Source: SG8-32-3 sp964514055
GTDB taxonomy: Archaea > Thermoproteota > Bathyarchaeia > Bathyarchaeales > Bathycorpusculaceae
Length of the DNA stretch: 64,000 nucleotides
Assembly: GCA_964514055.1 (NCBI GenBank)
Contig: CAZEPB010000004.1
Coordinates: 43,688 to 107,687, forward strand
Reading direction: 5' to 3'
Shown: positions 33,202-41,651 of the stretch, in pieces
Position numbering within the stretch: position 1 is the stretch's first letter
How the letters are laid out: every line of letters starts with the position of its first letter
Program-made: the position numbers and the translations under genes
Notes under the pieces: model-generated
What the model was told of the DNA's origin: nothing
What the model saw: only the letters and a program-made list of their open reading frames with translations
Databases searched by the model: none

Positions 33202-34662
33202 ATGGAAGAAACAACGAAAAAAGCCATCGAATCCTTGAAAGCAAACAAAGTTCGATGGGTGCATTCAACTTTTGTAGACATCCGCGGCCTGATGCAAGAT
33301 GTGGTGATACCTGCAAAACAGTACGTTGAAGGAGCCGCCTTCACCGCTGGAATAGGTTTCGACGGCTCCTCGATTCGGGGTTTTAAGGAGATTCATGAAT
33401 CCGATATGATCTTTAAACCCGACCCATCGAGTCTGGCAATTATTCCTTGGACTAGCGATGCACATCAGAAGAGTGCCATCCTTATAGGAGACATTTATGA
33501 AGCCTACGGTGGCAAAGAAGCCTCCGAAGTGGACCCGAGGGGTTATGTTGCCAAAAGAGCTGTCAAAGAAGCAGAAAAGATGGGTTACACCAGTAGCTTC
33601 GGCCCTGAACTGGAGTACTTTGTCTTTAAGTCTGTCGACCCGACGAAACTGGTTTGGGACCTCTGGGTCAGCCCGAAAGGTGGAGTGGGAGATTCTTGGG
33701 GGGCGCCGAGGGTTGTGCCCGAGTCACCAGAGATCACACCTGGAAACTTCACCCTAAGACCGAAAGAAGCATACTTTAGGCCTCCACCAGAGGACACAAC
33801 CGTTGAGTACCGCAACGAGGTTGCTTCGACACTTGAAGAAAACTTTGGTTTCGAGGTTGAGATGCATCACCACGAGGTAGCTACAGCAGGACAAGTGGAG
33901 ATCGACTTTCGTTATGGAAATTTGGTGGAAACCGCTGACAGAACTCTCTACTACAAGTTTGTAGCCAAAAATGTGGCAAAGAAACATGAGATGATTGCAA
34001 CATTCATGCCCAAGCCGGTTTACCTCGACAACGCAAGCGGAATGCATGTTCACACTTCCATATGGAAAAACGGAGAAAACGCCATGTACGACGAAAACGA
34101 TGAGTACGCTGAACTAAGCCAGACGGGCAGATATTTCATAGGTGGCCTATTAGAGCACGCCAGAGGCCTCACCGCCATCTGTTGTCCAACAGTGAACTCC
34201 TATAAACGACTAGTGCCAGGTTTCGAGGCGCCCATCTACATAATGTGGTCCCGCCGCAACAGATCAGCTCAGGCGCGGGTACCCGTCTACTTTAAAGGAC
34301 CTGAATTTGCCTCGGCTAAACGGGTGGAGTTTCGCTCTGTAGATCCATCTTGTAACCCATACTTAGCATATCCTTGCATACTAATGGCGGGGCTTGATGG
34401 CATAAAGAAAAAGATAGACCCCGGTGATCCGGTTGATGAGGACGTTTATGGTTTGTCTTCTGAGCGGAAGAAGGCCTTAGGCATCAGAGAGCTTCCAACA
34501 ACACTGAAGGATGCTCTAGACGAAATGAAAAGCGACGAAGTTATCCATAAGACCCTTGGAAGCCACATATTCGATGCATTCATAGAGTACAAAACGAACG
34601 ATTGGAACCAGTATTGCCTTTATGTAACGCCCTGGGAAATAATGAAATATCTTGATTACTAA
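33202..34662 (+). CDS. glnA: Glutamine synthetase type I (first copy)
   Basis: Makes glutamine from glutamate, ammonia and ATP. A GSI protein of 486 residues with all metal and substrate regions: FDGSSIRGF, ELEYFVF, HHHEVATAGQVEIDF, ASGMHVHTSIW, NSYKRLVPGFEAP, and RSVDPSCNPYLA. An insertion of about 40 residues after ELEYFVF (KSVDPTKLVWDLWVSPKGGVGDSWGAPRV) is absent from the second copy. ATG 33202 is favoured, because GGTGA lies 5 nt upstream; ATG 33190 is the longer option. Two RAM-domain genes follow directly. Confidence 0.95.
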   Translation: MEETTKKAIESLKANKVRWVHSTFVDIRGLMQDVVIPAKQYVEGAAFTAGIGFDGSSIRGFKEIHESDMIFKPDPSSLAIIPWTSDAHQKSAILIGDIYEAYGGKEASEVDPRGYVAKRAVKEAEKMGYTSSFGPELEYFVFKSVDPTKLVWDLWVSPKGGVGDSWGAPRVVPESPEITPGNFTLRPKEAYFRPPPEDTTVEYRNEVASTLEENFGFEVEMHHHEVATAGQVEIDFRYGNLVETADRTLYYKFVAKNVAKKHEMIATFMPKPVYLDNASGMHVHTSIWKNGENAMYDENDEYAELSQTGRYFIGGLLEHARGLTAICCPTVNSYKRLVPGFEAPIYIMWSRRNRSAQARVPVYFKGPEFASAKRVEFRSVDPSCNPYLAYPCILMAGLDGIKKKIDPGDPVDEDVYGLSSERKKALGIRELPTTLKDALDEMKSDEVIHKTLGSHIFDAFIEYKTNDWNQYCLYVTPWEIMKYLDY

Positions 34663-34686
34663 GATAATACACGAAGGTGGTGAATT

Positions 34687-34914
34687 GTGAGAGTATACGT
34701 ATTCATAAACACAAAACCAGGAGCATCAGAAGAAGTTGTCAAGAAGATAAAGGAACGCGTGAAAGAGGTTGTCCGAGCAGATTCCATCTACGGCAGGTTC
34801 GACGCTATAGCCATCATTGAGACGCCAAACATTGAGAAAGTAAACGAGCTCCTCTACAAAGTCATCGAGAAAGACCCGGACATAATACACACCGAAACTT
34901 CGCTGGCACTATAA
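34687..34914 (+). CDS. Stand-alone RAM (Lrp/AsnC ligand-binding) domain, copy 1
   Basis: A 75-residue single RAM domain without a DNA-binding part (RVYVFINTKPGASEEVVKKIKERV...YGRFDAIAIIETPN...HTETSLAL). Stand-alone RAM domains oligomerise and sense amino acids. Its place between two glnA genes suggests it senses glutamine or another nitrogen signal and partners an Lrp-type regulator or the synthetase itself (inference). GTG 34687 has GGTGGTG upstream. Confidence 0.85.
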   Translation: MRVYVFINTKPGASEEVVKKIKERVKEVVRADSIYGRFDAIAIIETPNIEKVNELLYKVIEKDPDIIHTETSLAL

Positions 34915-34939
34915 ACTAAAACGAAAGAGAGTGAAAATA

Positions 34940-35215
34940 ATGTCATCAAAAGACTTGCGTCGCAAAGTCTTAAGGGCTTTTGTGATGGTAAAAGTGAAGC
35001 CTGGAACTTCAGAGGATATAGTGAAATCCAGACGGATAAAGGGCGTGAAGATGGCTAATTCGGTTCTTGGCAGGTTTGACGCCGTGCTTGTAGTTGAAGC
35101 TGAAAGTCTCGAAGAACTCAAAAGAATAATCTACGAGATGATCGAGCAGCAACCCAACGTGCTTCATACCGAAACTCTAGTTTCAATCTTCCACGCAACG
35201 CTTCCAACATCTTAG
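34940..35215 (+). CDS. Stand-alone RAM (Lrp/AsnC ligand-binding) domain, copy 2
   Basis: A 91-residue paralogue of the preceding gene (RAFVMVKVKPGTSEDIVKSRRIKGV...GRFDAVLVVEAESLEELKRIIYEMIEQQPNVLHTETLVS) with a short basic N-terminal extension. It lies 25 bases downstream of copy 1. Start: ATG 34940 (GTG 34931 is also possible). A T-run after its stop (near 35236) probably ends the operon. Confidence 0.85.
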   Translation: MSSKDLRRKVLRAFVMVKVKPGTSEDIVKSRRIKGVKMANSVLGRFDAVLVVEAESLEELKRIIYEMIEQQPNVLHTETLVSIFHATLPTS

Positions 35216-35514
35216 AAAATTTCTTAACCCCTACTTTTTTCCGAGTTTTAACTTGTTAAGAAAGCAATACTGACGGTGCGCGGTTTTCGCGAAAGAAAAA
35301 TGACCAGCTGTTGGTGTTGAACGAGTTTTGCGAGTGCCTGAAGTTGCAGTTAAGAAAATTTTCGATGTTAACGATTTTTTGCGCAGAGAAGCTTAAGCAG
35401 AGCATTTTTGCTGTTTTTCTCCTGTTTTTGTTGTATAGTGTACGAAGGACGTCAAACATTCTTTCAATAATCTGCGTATTTCTTGAACGTTTCTCCATAA
35501 AATAAAGCGATAAA
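35216..35514. other. Intergenic stretch upstream of glnA-2
   Basis: About 300 bases without a supported gene. It starts with a T-rich stretch after the RAM operon (CTACTTTTTT, about 35231-35241), likely a terminator. A 64-codon frame (35311-35505) is A/T-biased, lacks a ribosome-binding site, and is not called. The right end holds the glnA-2 promoter. Confidence 0.5.
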
Positions 35515-35562
35515 TTTATATATGTTTATGATGTCTCTGGTTTCCATAACACATGAAAACAA
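35515..35562 (+). promoter_or_regulatory. glnA-2 promoter with matching operator
   Basis: TTTATATATG (35515-35524), then 13 nt, then TGGTTTCCAT-N5-ATGAAAACAA (35538-35562), the same element as at glnA-1 with two mismatches in the right arm. The shared TATA, spacer TTTATG and palindrome show joint control of both synthetases. Confidence 0.7.
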
Positions 35563-35593
35563 AGAACGAAGCTAATGTGAGGATATGTAAAAA

Positions 35594-36955
35594 ATGAAAA
35601 ACTTCAAAGACGCAGTTTGGAAAGAAAACGTGGAACAAGCAGTCAAACAGATAAAAAAATACGAGATAAAATTCGTAAGACTTCAGTTCACCGACATCAA
35701 CGGCATCATAAAAAACTTGGCGGTATCCTCCAAGAACATCGAAGCCATATTTGAAAACGGCCAGTCCTTCGACGGCTCATCAATAACAGGCTACAGACCA
35801 ATCGAAGAATCAGACATGGTCTTATATCCAGACCCAACAACCTTCGCAGTTTTGCCTTGGCGACCAAAAGAGCGGTCCTCATGTAGACTTATCTGTGATG
35901 TTTACACTCCAGAATACAAACGCTTTGAGGGCGACCCACGATACATCCTCGAAAGAGCACTAGCAAAAGCCAAAGAAGCTGGCTTCACTTACATATGCGC
36001 CCCAGAGCAGGAATTTTTCATAGTGAAAGAAAACGGCTCCGAGTCACCAAGACCTATAGATTTGGCTGGTTACTTCGATTTTCACCCCGGCGATCTCACC
36101 GAAGGAATTCGACGAGAAATAGCTGACACAGCTGAACAATTCGGTATAGAAATCGAAATATCCCATCACGAAGTAGCCTTAGGACAGAACGAAATTGACT
36201 TCAAGTACGATGAAGCTCTAACTACTGCTGATAGAGCGTTAACCATGAGAATGGTCACCAAAATCATCGCTGCACAAAACGGTTACTTGGCTACCTACAT
36301 GCCGAAACCCTTCCCAGGTATCAACGGCTCAGGAATGCACACACACCAAAGCTTGTGGAACGCGGATGTAACTCAGAACATATTCTACTCTAACGACCCA
36401 GGCACAGATTTTCTGTCGGAAACAGCCATGAACTTCATCGGCGGACAACTCGCCCACGGACGCGAAATGTGCGCGATTCTCGCTTCTTGGCCAAACTCGT
36501 ACAAACGATTAGTGCCAGGCTTCGAAGCACCAGTTTACCTTGCGTGGGCGCACAAGAACAGGTCACCGCTCATCAGAGTCCCCAACTTCGGAGGAAGAAA
36601 AGCCGCAGCCCGATGCGAAATACGCTGTCCTGACCCGTCTGGAAACCCGTACCTGCAGTTTGCCGTTCTCCTCACCGCAGGATTAGACGGCATCAAAAAC
36701 AAGACCGACCCAGGCGAACCAGTGGAGCTAAACGTTTACGAAATGAGCTACGAAGAACGGAAAGAAAGAGGCATAATTTCCCTGCCAGAATCATTGAAAG
36801 AAGCCTTGGATGAACTGGAAAGCAGCACACTAATGCGCGAAACTCTCGGCGAAACTGCCTTCGAAAACTTCCTACGCGAAAAACGAAAAGAATGGGACCT
36901 CTACCGAACACAAGTGACGGAATGGGAAGTCAACAGATACATCAGACGACTCTAA
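35594..36955 (+). CDS. glnA: Glutamine synthetase type I (second copy)
   Basis: A 453-residue GSI protein, more compact than the first. It has FDGSSITGY, EQEFFIV, HHEVALGQNEIDF, GSGMHTHQSLW, NSYKRLVPGFEAP and RCPDPSGNPYLQFAV. The two copies differ in the region after the ELEYF/EQEFF motif and in several active-site neighbours, so they may have distinct regulation or substrates. ATG 35594 is used; the leader is about 50 nt. Confidence 0.95.
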   Translation: MKNFKDAVWKENVEQAVKQIKKYEIKFVRLQFTDINGIIKNLAVSSKNIEAIFENGQSFDGSSITGYRPIEESDMVLYPDPTTFAVLPWRPKERSSCRLICDVYTPEYKRFEGDPRYILERALAKAKEAGFTYICAPEQEFFIVKENGSESPRPIDLAGYFDFHPGDLTEGIRREIADTAEQFGIEIEISHHEVALGQNEIDFKYDEALTTADRALTMRMVTKIIAAQNGYLATYMPKPFPGINGSGMHTHQSLWNADVTQNIFYSNDPGTDFLSETAMNFIGGQLAHGREMCAILASWPNSYKRLVPGFEAPVYLAWAHKNRSPLIRVPNFGGRKAAARCEIRCPDPSGNPYLQFAVLLTAGLDGIKNKTDPGEPVELNVYEMSYEERKERGIISLPESLKEALDELESSTLMRETLGETAFENFLREKRKEWDLYRTQVTEWEVNRYIRRL

Positions 36956-36963
36956 GCCATCAA

Positions 36964-36982
36964 AAGCCCCTTTTCAGGGCTT
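36964..36982. terminator. Hairpin between glnA-2 and hisS (convergent)
   Basis: AAGCCC (36964-36969) pairs with GGGCTT (36977-36982) around a seven-base loop CTTTTCA, just after the glnA-2 stop and 11 bases from the end of hisS. It may serve transcripts from both sides. Confidence 0.5.
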
Positions 36983-36992
36983 AACCACTTTT

Positions 36993-38276
36993 CTATTTTG
37001 CCTTAAACCTAATTGTCTCCGCTAACTTTTCGATTTTAACTGTGGTCTGCTCATGTTTCGCCAAGTCTCGAACGACCACAGCGCCTACTTTTAGTTCTAT
37101 TTCGCCCACTATTACAGCGTAGTCCACTTTTCTTCTGTCAGCGTCTTCCAGAGCCTTAGCCATTTTCCGCCCCATAACCTCCAGCTCAACCGATATTCCT
37201 GCTTCCCTGAGCATTTGCGAAATTTTTAGCGCTTCAACTTTCAGCTCTTGCTTTACGGGAATGACCACCGCTATTATCTCTCGGCGTCTGGACGAGGCGG
37301 TTTTCTGCATTTGCATTGCGAGGGTTATTCTGTCTAAGCCATGTGCGACGCCAACTGCTGGTGTCGATTCGCCTCCAAAAACTTCGATAAGCCTGTCATA
37401 TCGTCCGCCACCGCCCAAGGCTGCGTCCAGTTCTGGCACATTTACCTCAAAAATCATGCCCGTGTAATATTCTAATCCTCTGGCGAACGCGGGCTCTACG
37501 GTTTCGACGGGACAGCCGCTTGCGGTGACAAGCCGCAGAATGTCCAGCAGATTATCCGCTGCCGCTTCAGCCTTATCGTAGCCCGTAACGTACTCTTTTA
37601 TCTTCTCGGCGGTTTCGAACGGCGTGCCACCTTTTACCTTCAATAACCCTTTAAGGGCTGTTTGACATTTTTTTTGTTCTACAAGCTCGAATGCTCTGTC
37701 GTATTCTTTCTTGTCCATAAGCTGCAGAATCGCGTTTTGAACTTTGTCGTCAACGTTTTCTTGGCTGAGAATTCCCCTTATTACGCCTATGTGACCTATT
37801 TTGAAAGTGTAGTTCTGCAATCCTATGGCTTTCATCAGACTGTTGGTAAGCAATATCGCCTCTGCGTCAGCCTCAGGCTTGCTTGAACCCATCAATTCAA
37901 AGTTTGATTGCCAAAACTCGCGGTATCGTCCGCGCTGAGGCTCATCGTAGCGGTAAACGCTGCCCACCGAAAAAATTCTCAGTGGTTTGGGCTCGGTTTT
38001 CAAGGTGGTTGTGGCTAGCCGCGCTATTGAAGCCGTGAATTCTGGTCGCAACGCTACTGTGCGGTCGCCTAGGTCTTTGAAGGTGAACATGCGCTGGCGG
38101 ATTTCTTCACCGGACTTGGCGCTTAACAGCTCGTATGGTTCGACCAAGGGGGTTATGATTTCCCCGTAGCCGTAGAGTTCCGCTGTTTCTCGGGCTTTGG
38201 CGATTACATGGTTTAGCATTGCGGCTTCTTCAGGCAGCAAATCACGCATTCCGCGTACAGTTTGAAAGTCTGGCAT
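36993..38276 (-). CDS. hisS: Histidyl-tRNA synthetase
   Basis: Charges tRNA-His. A 427-residue class II synthetase: VRGMRDLLPEEA (start), motif 2 SVYRYDEPQRGRYREFWQSNFELMG, the histidine A motif GLEYYTGMIFEV, and motif 3 GGGGRYDRLIEVFGGESTPAVGVAHGLDR. An anticodon-binding domain ends it. ATG 38276 is preferred over TTG 38294 because of the purine-rich AAGGG upstream and family start. It is convergent with glnA-2. Confidence 0.95.
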   Translation of the reverse strand: MPDFQTVRGMRDLLPEEAAMLNHVIAKARETAELYGYGEIITPLVEPYELLSAKSGEEIRQRMFTFKDLGDRTVALRPEFTASIARLATTTLKTEPKPLRIFSVGSVYRYDEPQRGRYREFWQSNFELMGSSKPEADAEAILLTNSLMKAIGLQNYTFKIGHIGVIRGILSQENVDDKVQNAILQLMDKKEYDRAFELVEQKKCQTALKGLLKVKGGTPFETAEKIKEYVTGYDKAEAAADNLLDILRLVTASGCPVETVEPAFARGLEYYTGMIFEVNVPELDAALGGGGRYDRLIEVFGGESTPAVGVAHGLDRITLAMQMQKTASSRRREIIAVVIPVKQELKVEALKISQMLREAGISVELEVMGRKMAKALEDADRRKVDYAVIVGEIELKVGAVVVRDLAKHEQTTVKIEKLAETIRFKAK

Positions 38277-38419
38277 TTTTTTTCCCTTGCCCAATTAAGT
38301 GTTAATTGTGAGATTGAGTAATAAAGACTGCATATATCAATTTTTAATTCTTCCCAATTGACGGCGACTTGAATAAGTTTATCTTGAGAGTCACGCATAA
38401 ATCAAGTGGTGCTTAAAGG

Positions 38420-39232
38420 ATGAGCCTAGATGTTTTCGCCTCGTTCACCGATTGGATTACGGCTAACCTTAACAACATAATATTTTCTGTGGTGATGGTT
38501 GTTGCTGGATACGTAATATACAGGCTACTCTCCAGACAAATCAGGAGCCTCAGTTATAACAAAAGACTGGAAAAACACTTGGCTCTCACCCTAATTCGCG
38601 TCGTAAAATGGCTCTCCGCCCTCATAATTTTCTCTGCGATTCTCGCACAGTGGGGCGTGACGTTAGGGGCGATAATGACCATCGTCACCATTTTCGGAGG
38701 CACCATCGTCGGCTTTGCCGCCGTAAACACCTTAGGCAACGCTATCGCAGGCTTAATCGTGATGACCAGCAGACCCTTCGCGGTTGGAGACAGAATCTTT
38801 TTCAACGGAAAATTCGCAGACGTTGTAGCCATAGACCTGATTTATACAAAAATGTTCACCCTTGACAACGTTTTAGTCTCCGTTCCGAACCAAGAATTGC
38901 TCAAAGCTGAGGTGGACAACTATGGAAAAGAAAACGTGATTCGAAGACGCTGCACCGTGACACCCGGTTTTGAATATGACAGCGCGGAAGTGGAGAAAGC
39001 GTTGTTGGAGGCTGCAGAAAAGACGCCCGATGTGCTTAAGGAACCTAAGCCCTACGTGTGGATAACAAACTTCCAAAATTACGCTGTTGAATATTCCCTC
39101 TACGTGTTCATAAGCGAAATAAAAAGACTTCCAGAGATAGACGCCGAGCTTTACCGTCAAGTTTTAGAAGCCTGCAAACGGCATGAAATAGACATAAGCA
39201 CGCCAACCCTCTTAAAACAAATCAAAAGCTAA
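38420..39232 (+). CDS. MscS-family small-conductance mechanosensitive channel
   Basis: A 270-residue channel. Three TM segments lie at about 18-38, 59-80 and 87-110; the third is Gly/Ala-rich (GGTIVGFAAVNTLGNAIAGLIVMTSRPF), the pore-lining signature. The cytoplasmic beta domain follows (VGDRIFFNGKFADVVAIDLIYTKMFTLDNVLVSVPNQELL). It would relieve osmotic shock. Single gene. Confidence 0.92.
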   Translation: MSLDVFASFTDWITANLNNIIFSVVMVVAGYVIYRLLSRQIRSLSYNKRLEKHLALTLIRVVKWLSALIIFSAILAQWGVTLGAIMTIVTIFGGTIVGFAAVNTLGNAIAGLIVMTSRPFAVGDRIFFNGKFADVVAIDLIYTKMFTLDNVLVSVPNQELLKAEVDNYGKENVIRRRCTVTPGFEYDSAEVEKALLEAAEKTPDVLKEPKPYVWITNFQNYAVEYSLYVFISEIKRLPEIDAELYRQVLEACKRHEIDISTPTLLKQIKS

Positions 39233-39254
39233 ACGCCCCAGAGAACAGTTTGCG

Positions 39255-39806
39255 TTAGATGTGCAGTTCAGAAACAGAGTAGTAAACTGTCTCTCCTCTG
39301 CGGTTCATCACAGCTAGGACAAGCTCTTTCTTTTGGCTCTGGCAGTGCCGCAACGCTTTTGCGAGGTCGTCTATGGGCAGGGGTTTACCCTCTTGAGTGC
39401 CCAAAACCAAGTAGGAAGCGGTGTCCTTGCCGTACGCGCCTCGCTCGTACATGCGAAAGTCGGTTCCAGCGCCGAAGCCCTCCCTGACGACGTAGCCTCT
39501 GCTACGCAGGTCTCGATAAACCAGATAGTTAACCCAAGCGCTCTCGTTCGCCTTTTCATAACACTGCAAGAGGCGTTGAAAATCCATTTCCTTCCCGTTT
39601 TCGTCTTTAACCTCCAGCAGTTCCTTATCCAAAAGGTAGAGCGCCTCGTAAAAAGCCAGCGTGAACACGTCGTTTTCCGCCGTGCCGTATCCGCGTTGGG
39701 AAAGCGCGTCGATGCTGCTTTTTTCGGCGATTCTGACGCCTTTTTCCACAAGAACTCCAGTGGTTTTAAGTTCTGAAACGCTGTTGCCTGTTTTATTATC
39801 GCTCAT
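39255..39806 (-). CDS. endA: tRNA-splicing endonuclease (EndA-family) with altered catalytic His
   Basis: A 183-residue single-domain EndA-family protein that would cut tRNA introns. The C-terminal catalytic fold is clear: YRDLRSRGYVVREGFGAGTDFRMYERG, then YLVLG, and KKELVLAVMNRRGETVYYSV. Tyr120 and Lys160 match two of the three catalytic residues (Tyr115, Lys156 in Methanocaldococcus). The His position, usually in HAEYLV-type sequence, reads TASYLV here (Thr129). It could be the structural subunit of a heterotetramer, or use another residue. Its length fits the single-domain kind. Confidence 0.85.
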   Translation of the reverse strand: MSDNKTGNSVSELKTTGVLVEKGVRIAEKSSIDALSQRGYGTAENDVFTLAFYEALYLLDKELLEVKDENGKEMDFQRLLQCYEKANESAWVNYLVYRDLRSRGYVVREGFGAGTDFRMYERGAYGKDTASYLVLGTQEGKPLPIDDLAKALRHCQSQKKELVLAVMNRRGETVYYSVSELHI

Positions 39807-39876
39807 CAGTAGTCAACCGTTATGAACCTTGCAATTCTGATTAGTTAACTCTTACGCGTTATATTTTTCTGTTTGC

Positions 39877-40245
39877 TTAAACGCCTACTTCTAGTAATTT
39901 CCGCAGGTTGTTGATTTCCACGGCGTTTGTTCTCGTTACTAAGCGTGAAAACGTGGGTTTTGCCTCTGCCCCTATCGTAACTAGACGGTCTCCCTTGAAA
40001 GAAAGAGTGACAGTTAGCCCTTCATCCTTCAATTCGTCGGCAATGTCCTTAAGCTGCGCAAGCTTGCTTCTGATTGACCCTCCGCTCCCTGCGCTTCCAA
40101 CGACATCCTTTAAAAATTCTTTGTTAGCTATGCTAAGCTCGATTTTGTTGTTTTCGGCTTTTATTTGAAGGGCTTCCTCATCATCGGTGAATAAGGTGAC
40201 TTCTCCAGATTTGACAACGTGACCTAACCATGTCGGTAACTGCAC
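39877..40245 (-). CDS. Hypothetical protein
   Basis: A 122-residue acidic-to-mixed protein (MQLPTWLGHVVKSGEVTLFTDDEEALQIKAENNKIELSIANKEFLKDVVGSA...). It has a central helical segment (KLAQLKDIADELKDEGLTVTLSF). No family is recognised. GTG 40245 has GAGGTGA about 5 nt upstream. It lies 25 bases downstream of a second small gene, with which it is probably co-transcribed. Confidence 0.6.
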   Translation of the reverse strand: MQLPTWLGHVVKSGEVTLFTDDEEALQIKAENNKIELSIANKEFLKDVVGSAGSGGSIRSKLAQLKDIADELKDEGLTVTLSFKGDRLVTIGAEAKPTFSRLVTRTNAVEINNLRKLLEVGV

Positions 40246-40270
40246 GTCTTCACCTCTTCCTAGCTGGAAG

Positions 40271-40447
40271 TTACTTTTCCGCTACGTACAGGACATCTAA
40301 AACAATGGAGCCGTTGAGTTTGGCTTTCACCATGCCCATGTCTAAGGTGAGGTCTTGGAAAGTGAGTTTAACGTCTGATCCTTTTCCTGCGAGTTTGTCA
40401 ATAAGTTTCAGTAGGGTGTCGCCCATATCTTCAGAACTTTTAGCCAT
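40271..40447 (-). CDS. 58-residue hypothetical protein
   Basis: ATG 40447 begins MAKSSEDMGDTLLKLIDKL..., ending ..GSIVLDVLYVAEK at TAA 40271. Alternating hydrophobic/polar residues give an alpha-beta pattern (helix, then strands VKLTFQDLTL and VKAKLNGSIVLDVLYV). It resembles in style the following gene (strand pattern LTVTLSFKGDRL), so the two may form a small complex. No family is named. Confidence 0.5.
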   Translation of the reverse strand: MAKSSEDMGDTLLKLIDKLAGKGSDVKLTFQDLTLDMGMVKAKLNGSIVLDVLYVAEK

Positions 40448-40523
40448 TAATAATCACCAATCGTAATAGAAGACGCCTGAAACATAAATATTTACCGCTA
40501 ACCCTTCACACGATGCCTTCTAG

Positions 40524-41588
40524 TTATATCCACTTCTTTCTCCTGAAGTAAACCACCATCAACAACGCGATTATAAGCATCAAAATCAAGACCGCTGGGT
40601 AGCTCCATGCCAACTCAAGTTCAGGCATGTACCTGAAGTTCATGCCGTAAATCCCTGCTATGAAAGTTAAAGGAATAAATATTGTAGCAATAACCGTTAA
40701 GACCTTCATAACTTCGTTCATGCGGTTGCTTACGCTTGAAAGGTAAATGTCAAGCATTCCAGAAAGCATATCGCGAAACGTTTCCACAGCATCCATAACT
40801 TGAATCGTATGGTCATAAACATCCCGCAGATAAACAAAGGTTGATTTGTTTATTAATGGTGATTCTGACCTTTCCAGTCGGTTTATAACTTCTCTCAAAG
40901 GCCAAACCGACTTGCGCAAGAAAACCATCTCTCTCTTCAGATCATGAATAGTCCGCAATGTTTCTGCTGTCGGATTGGTTACCAATTTGTCTTCGATATC
41001 TTCAATTGTTTCGCCAAGATTTTCAAGGACCATGAAGTAGTTGTCAACAACAGCGTCTATGAGAGCATAAGCAAGGTAGTCCGCGCCCATTTTCCTTATT
41101 CTGCCTTTGTTGCTTCTAAGGCGCTCTCTGATAGCGTCGAAAACGTCTCCTTCCATTTCCTGAAAAGAGACCACAAAGTCTCGCCCGAGAATTACGCTGA
41201 TCTGTTCAGTTTTTGTTTGATTCTCTTTTTCGTCAAACCGCAGCATCCGTAGAACAACAAAAATGTAATCATCAAAATCCTCCATCTTGGGACGTTGCCC
41301 GGTGTTCGCGATGTCCTCTAGTACGAGAGGGTGCATACCAAAATTCTTTCCCACTTGTTCTATGATTTCTGGCTGGTGAACTCCATCTATGTTTAGCCAA
41401 GTAACCGAGGACTTATTTCTTAAAGAGAGAGCTTCTTCAACATTATTGACCTCTTTTTCCTGAAAATTAACTTCATCATAGTTAATTACTGATAATTTGA
41501 CCAGTTCGCGCCTTTTTTCACCTACATGCACTATGGTTCCTGGCGGAAGACCCGCCTTCTTGGATCGCCTAGGAATCAACCTCCGGAT
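40524..41588 (-). CDS. corA: CorA-family magnesium/divalent cation channel
   Basis: A pentameric Mg2+ channel, about 354 residues. The soluble N-terminal domain and long helix (DLKREMVFLRKSVWPLREVINRLE) lead to TM1 and the signature YGMNFRYMPEL, then TM2 and a basic tail. The start is uncertain. TTG 41603 has no ribosome-binding site; ATC 41588 lies 7 nt after GAGGTG (41601-41596), the arrangement seen at the near-cognate starts elsewhere in the window. Either gives a similar protein. Confidence 0.92.
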   Translation of the reverse strand: MRRLIPRRSKKAGLPPGTIVHVGEKRRELVKLSVINYDEVNFQEKEVNNVEEALSLRNKSSVTWLNIDGVHQPEIIEQVGKNFGMHPLVLEDIANTGQRPKMEDFDDYIFVVLRMLRFDEKENQTKTEQISVILGRDFVVSFQEMEGDVFDAIRERLRSNKGRIRKMGADYLAYALIDAVVDNYFMVLENLGETIEDIEDKLVTNPTAETLRTIHDLKREMVFLRKSVWPLREVINRLERSESPLINKSTFVYLRDVYDHTIQVMDAVETFRDMLSGMLDIYLSSVSNRMNEVMKVLTVIATIFIPLTFIAGIYGMNFRYMPELELAWSYPAVLILMLIIALLMVVYFRRKKWI

Positions 41589-41651
41589 GGCAATGCACCT
41601 CAATCCGATTTAGTCTACGAGAATTTATAGGATTTACGTTATCCAGCCTAT

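Noticed and set aside
35311..35505. 64-codon frame in the gap before glnA-2
   Set aside because: A/T-biased, no ribosome-binding site or homology, lies in a terminator/promoter stretch.
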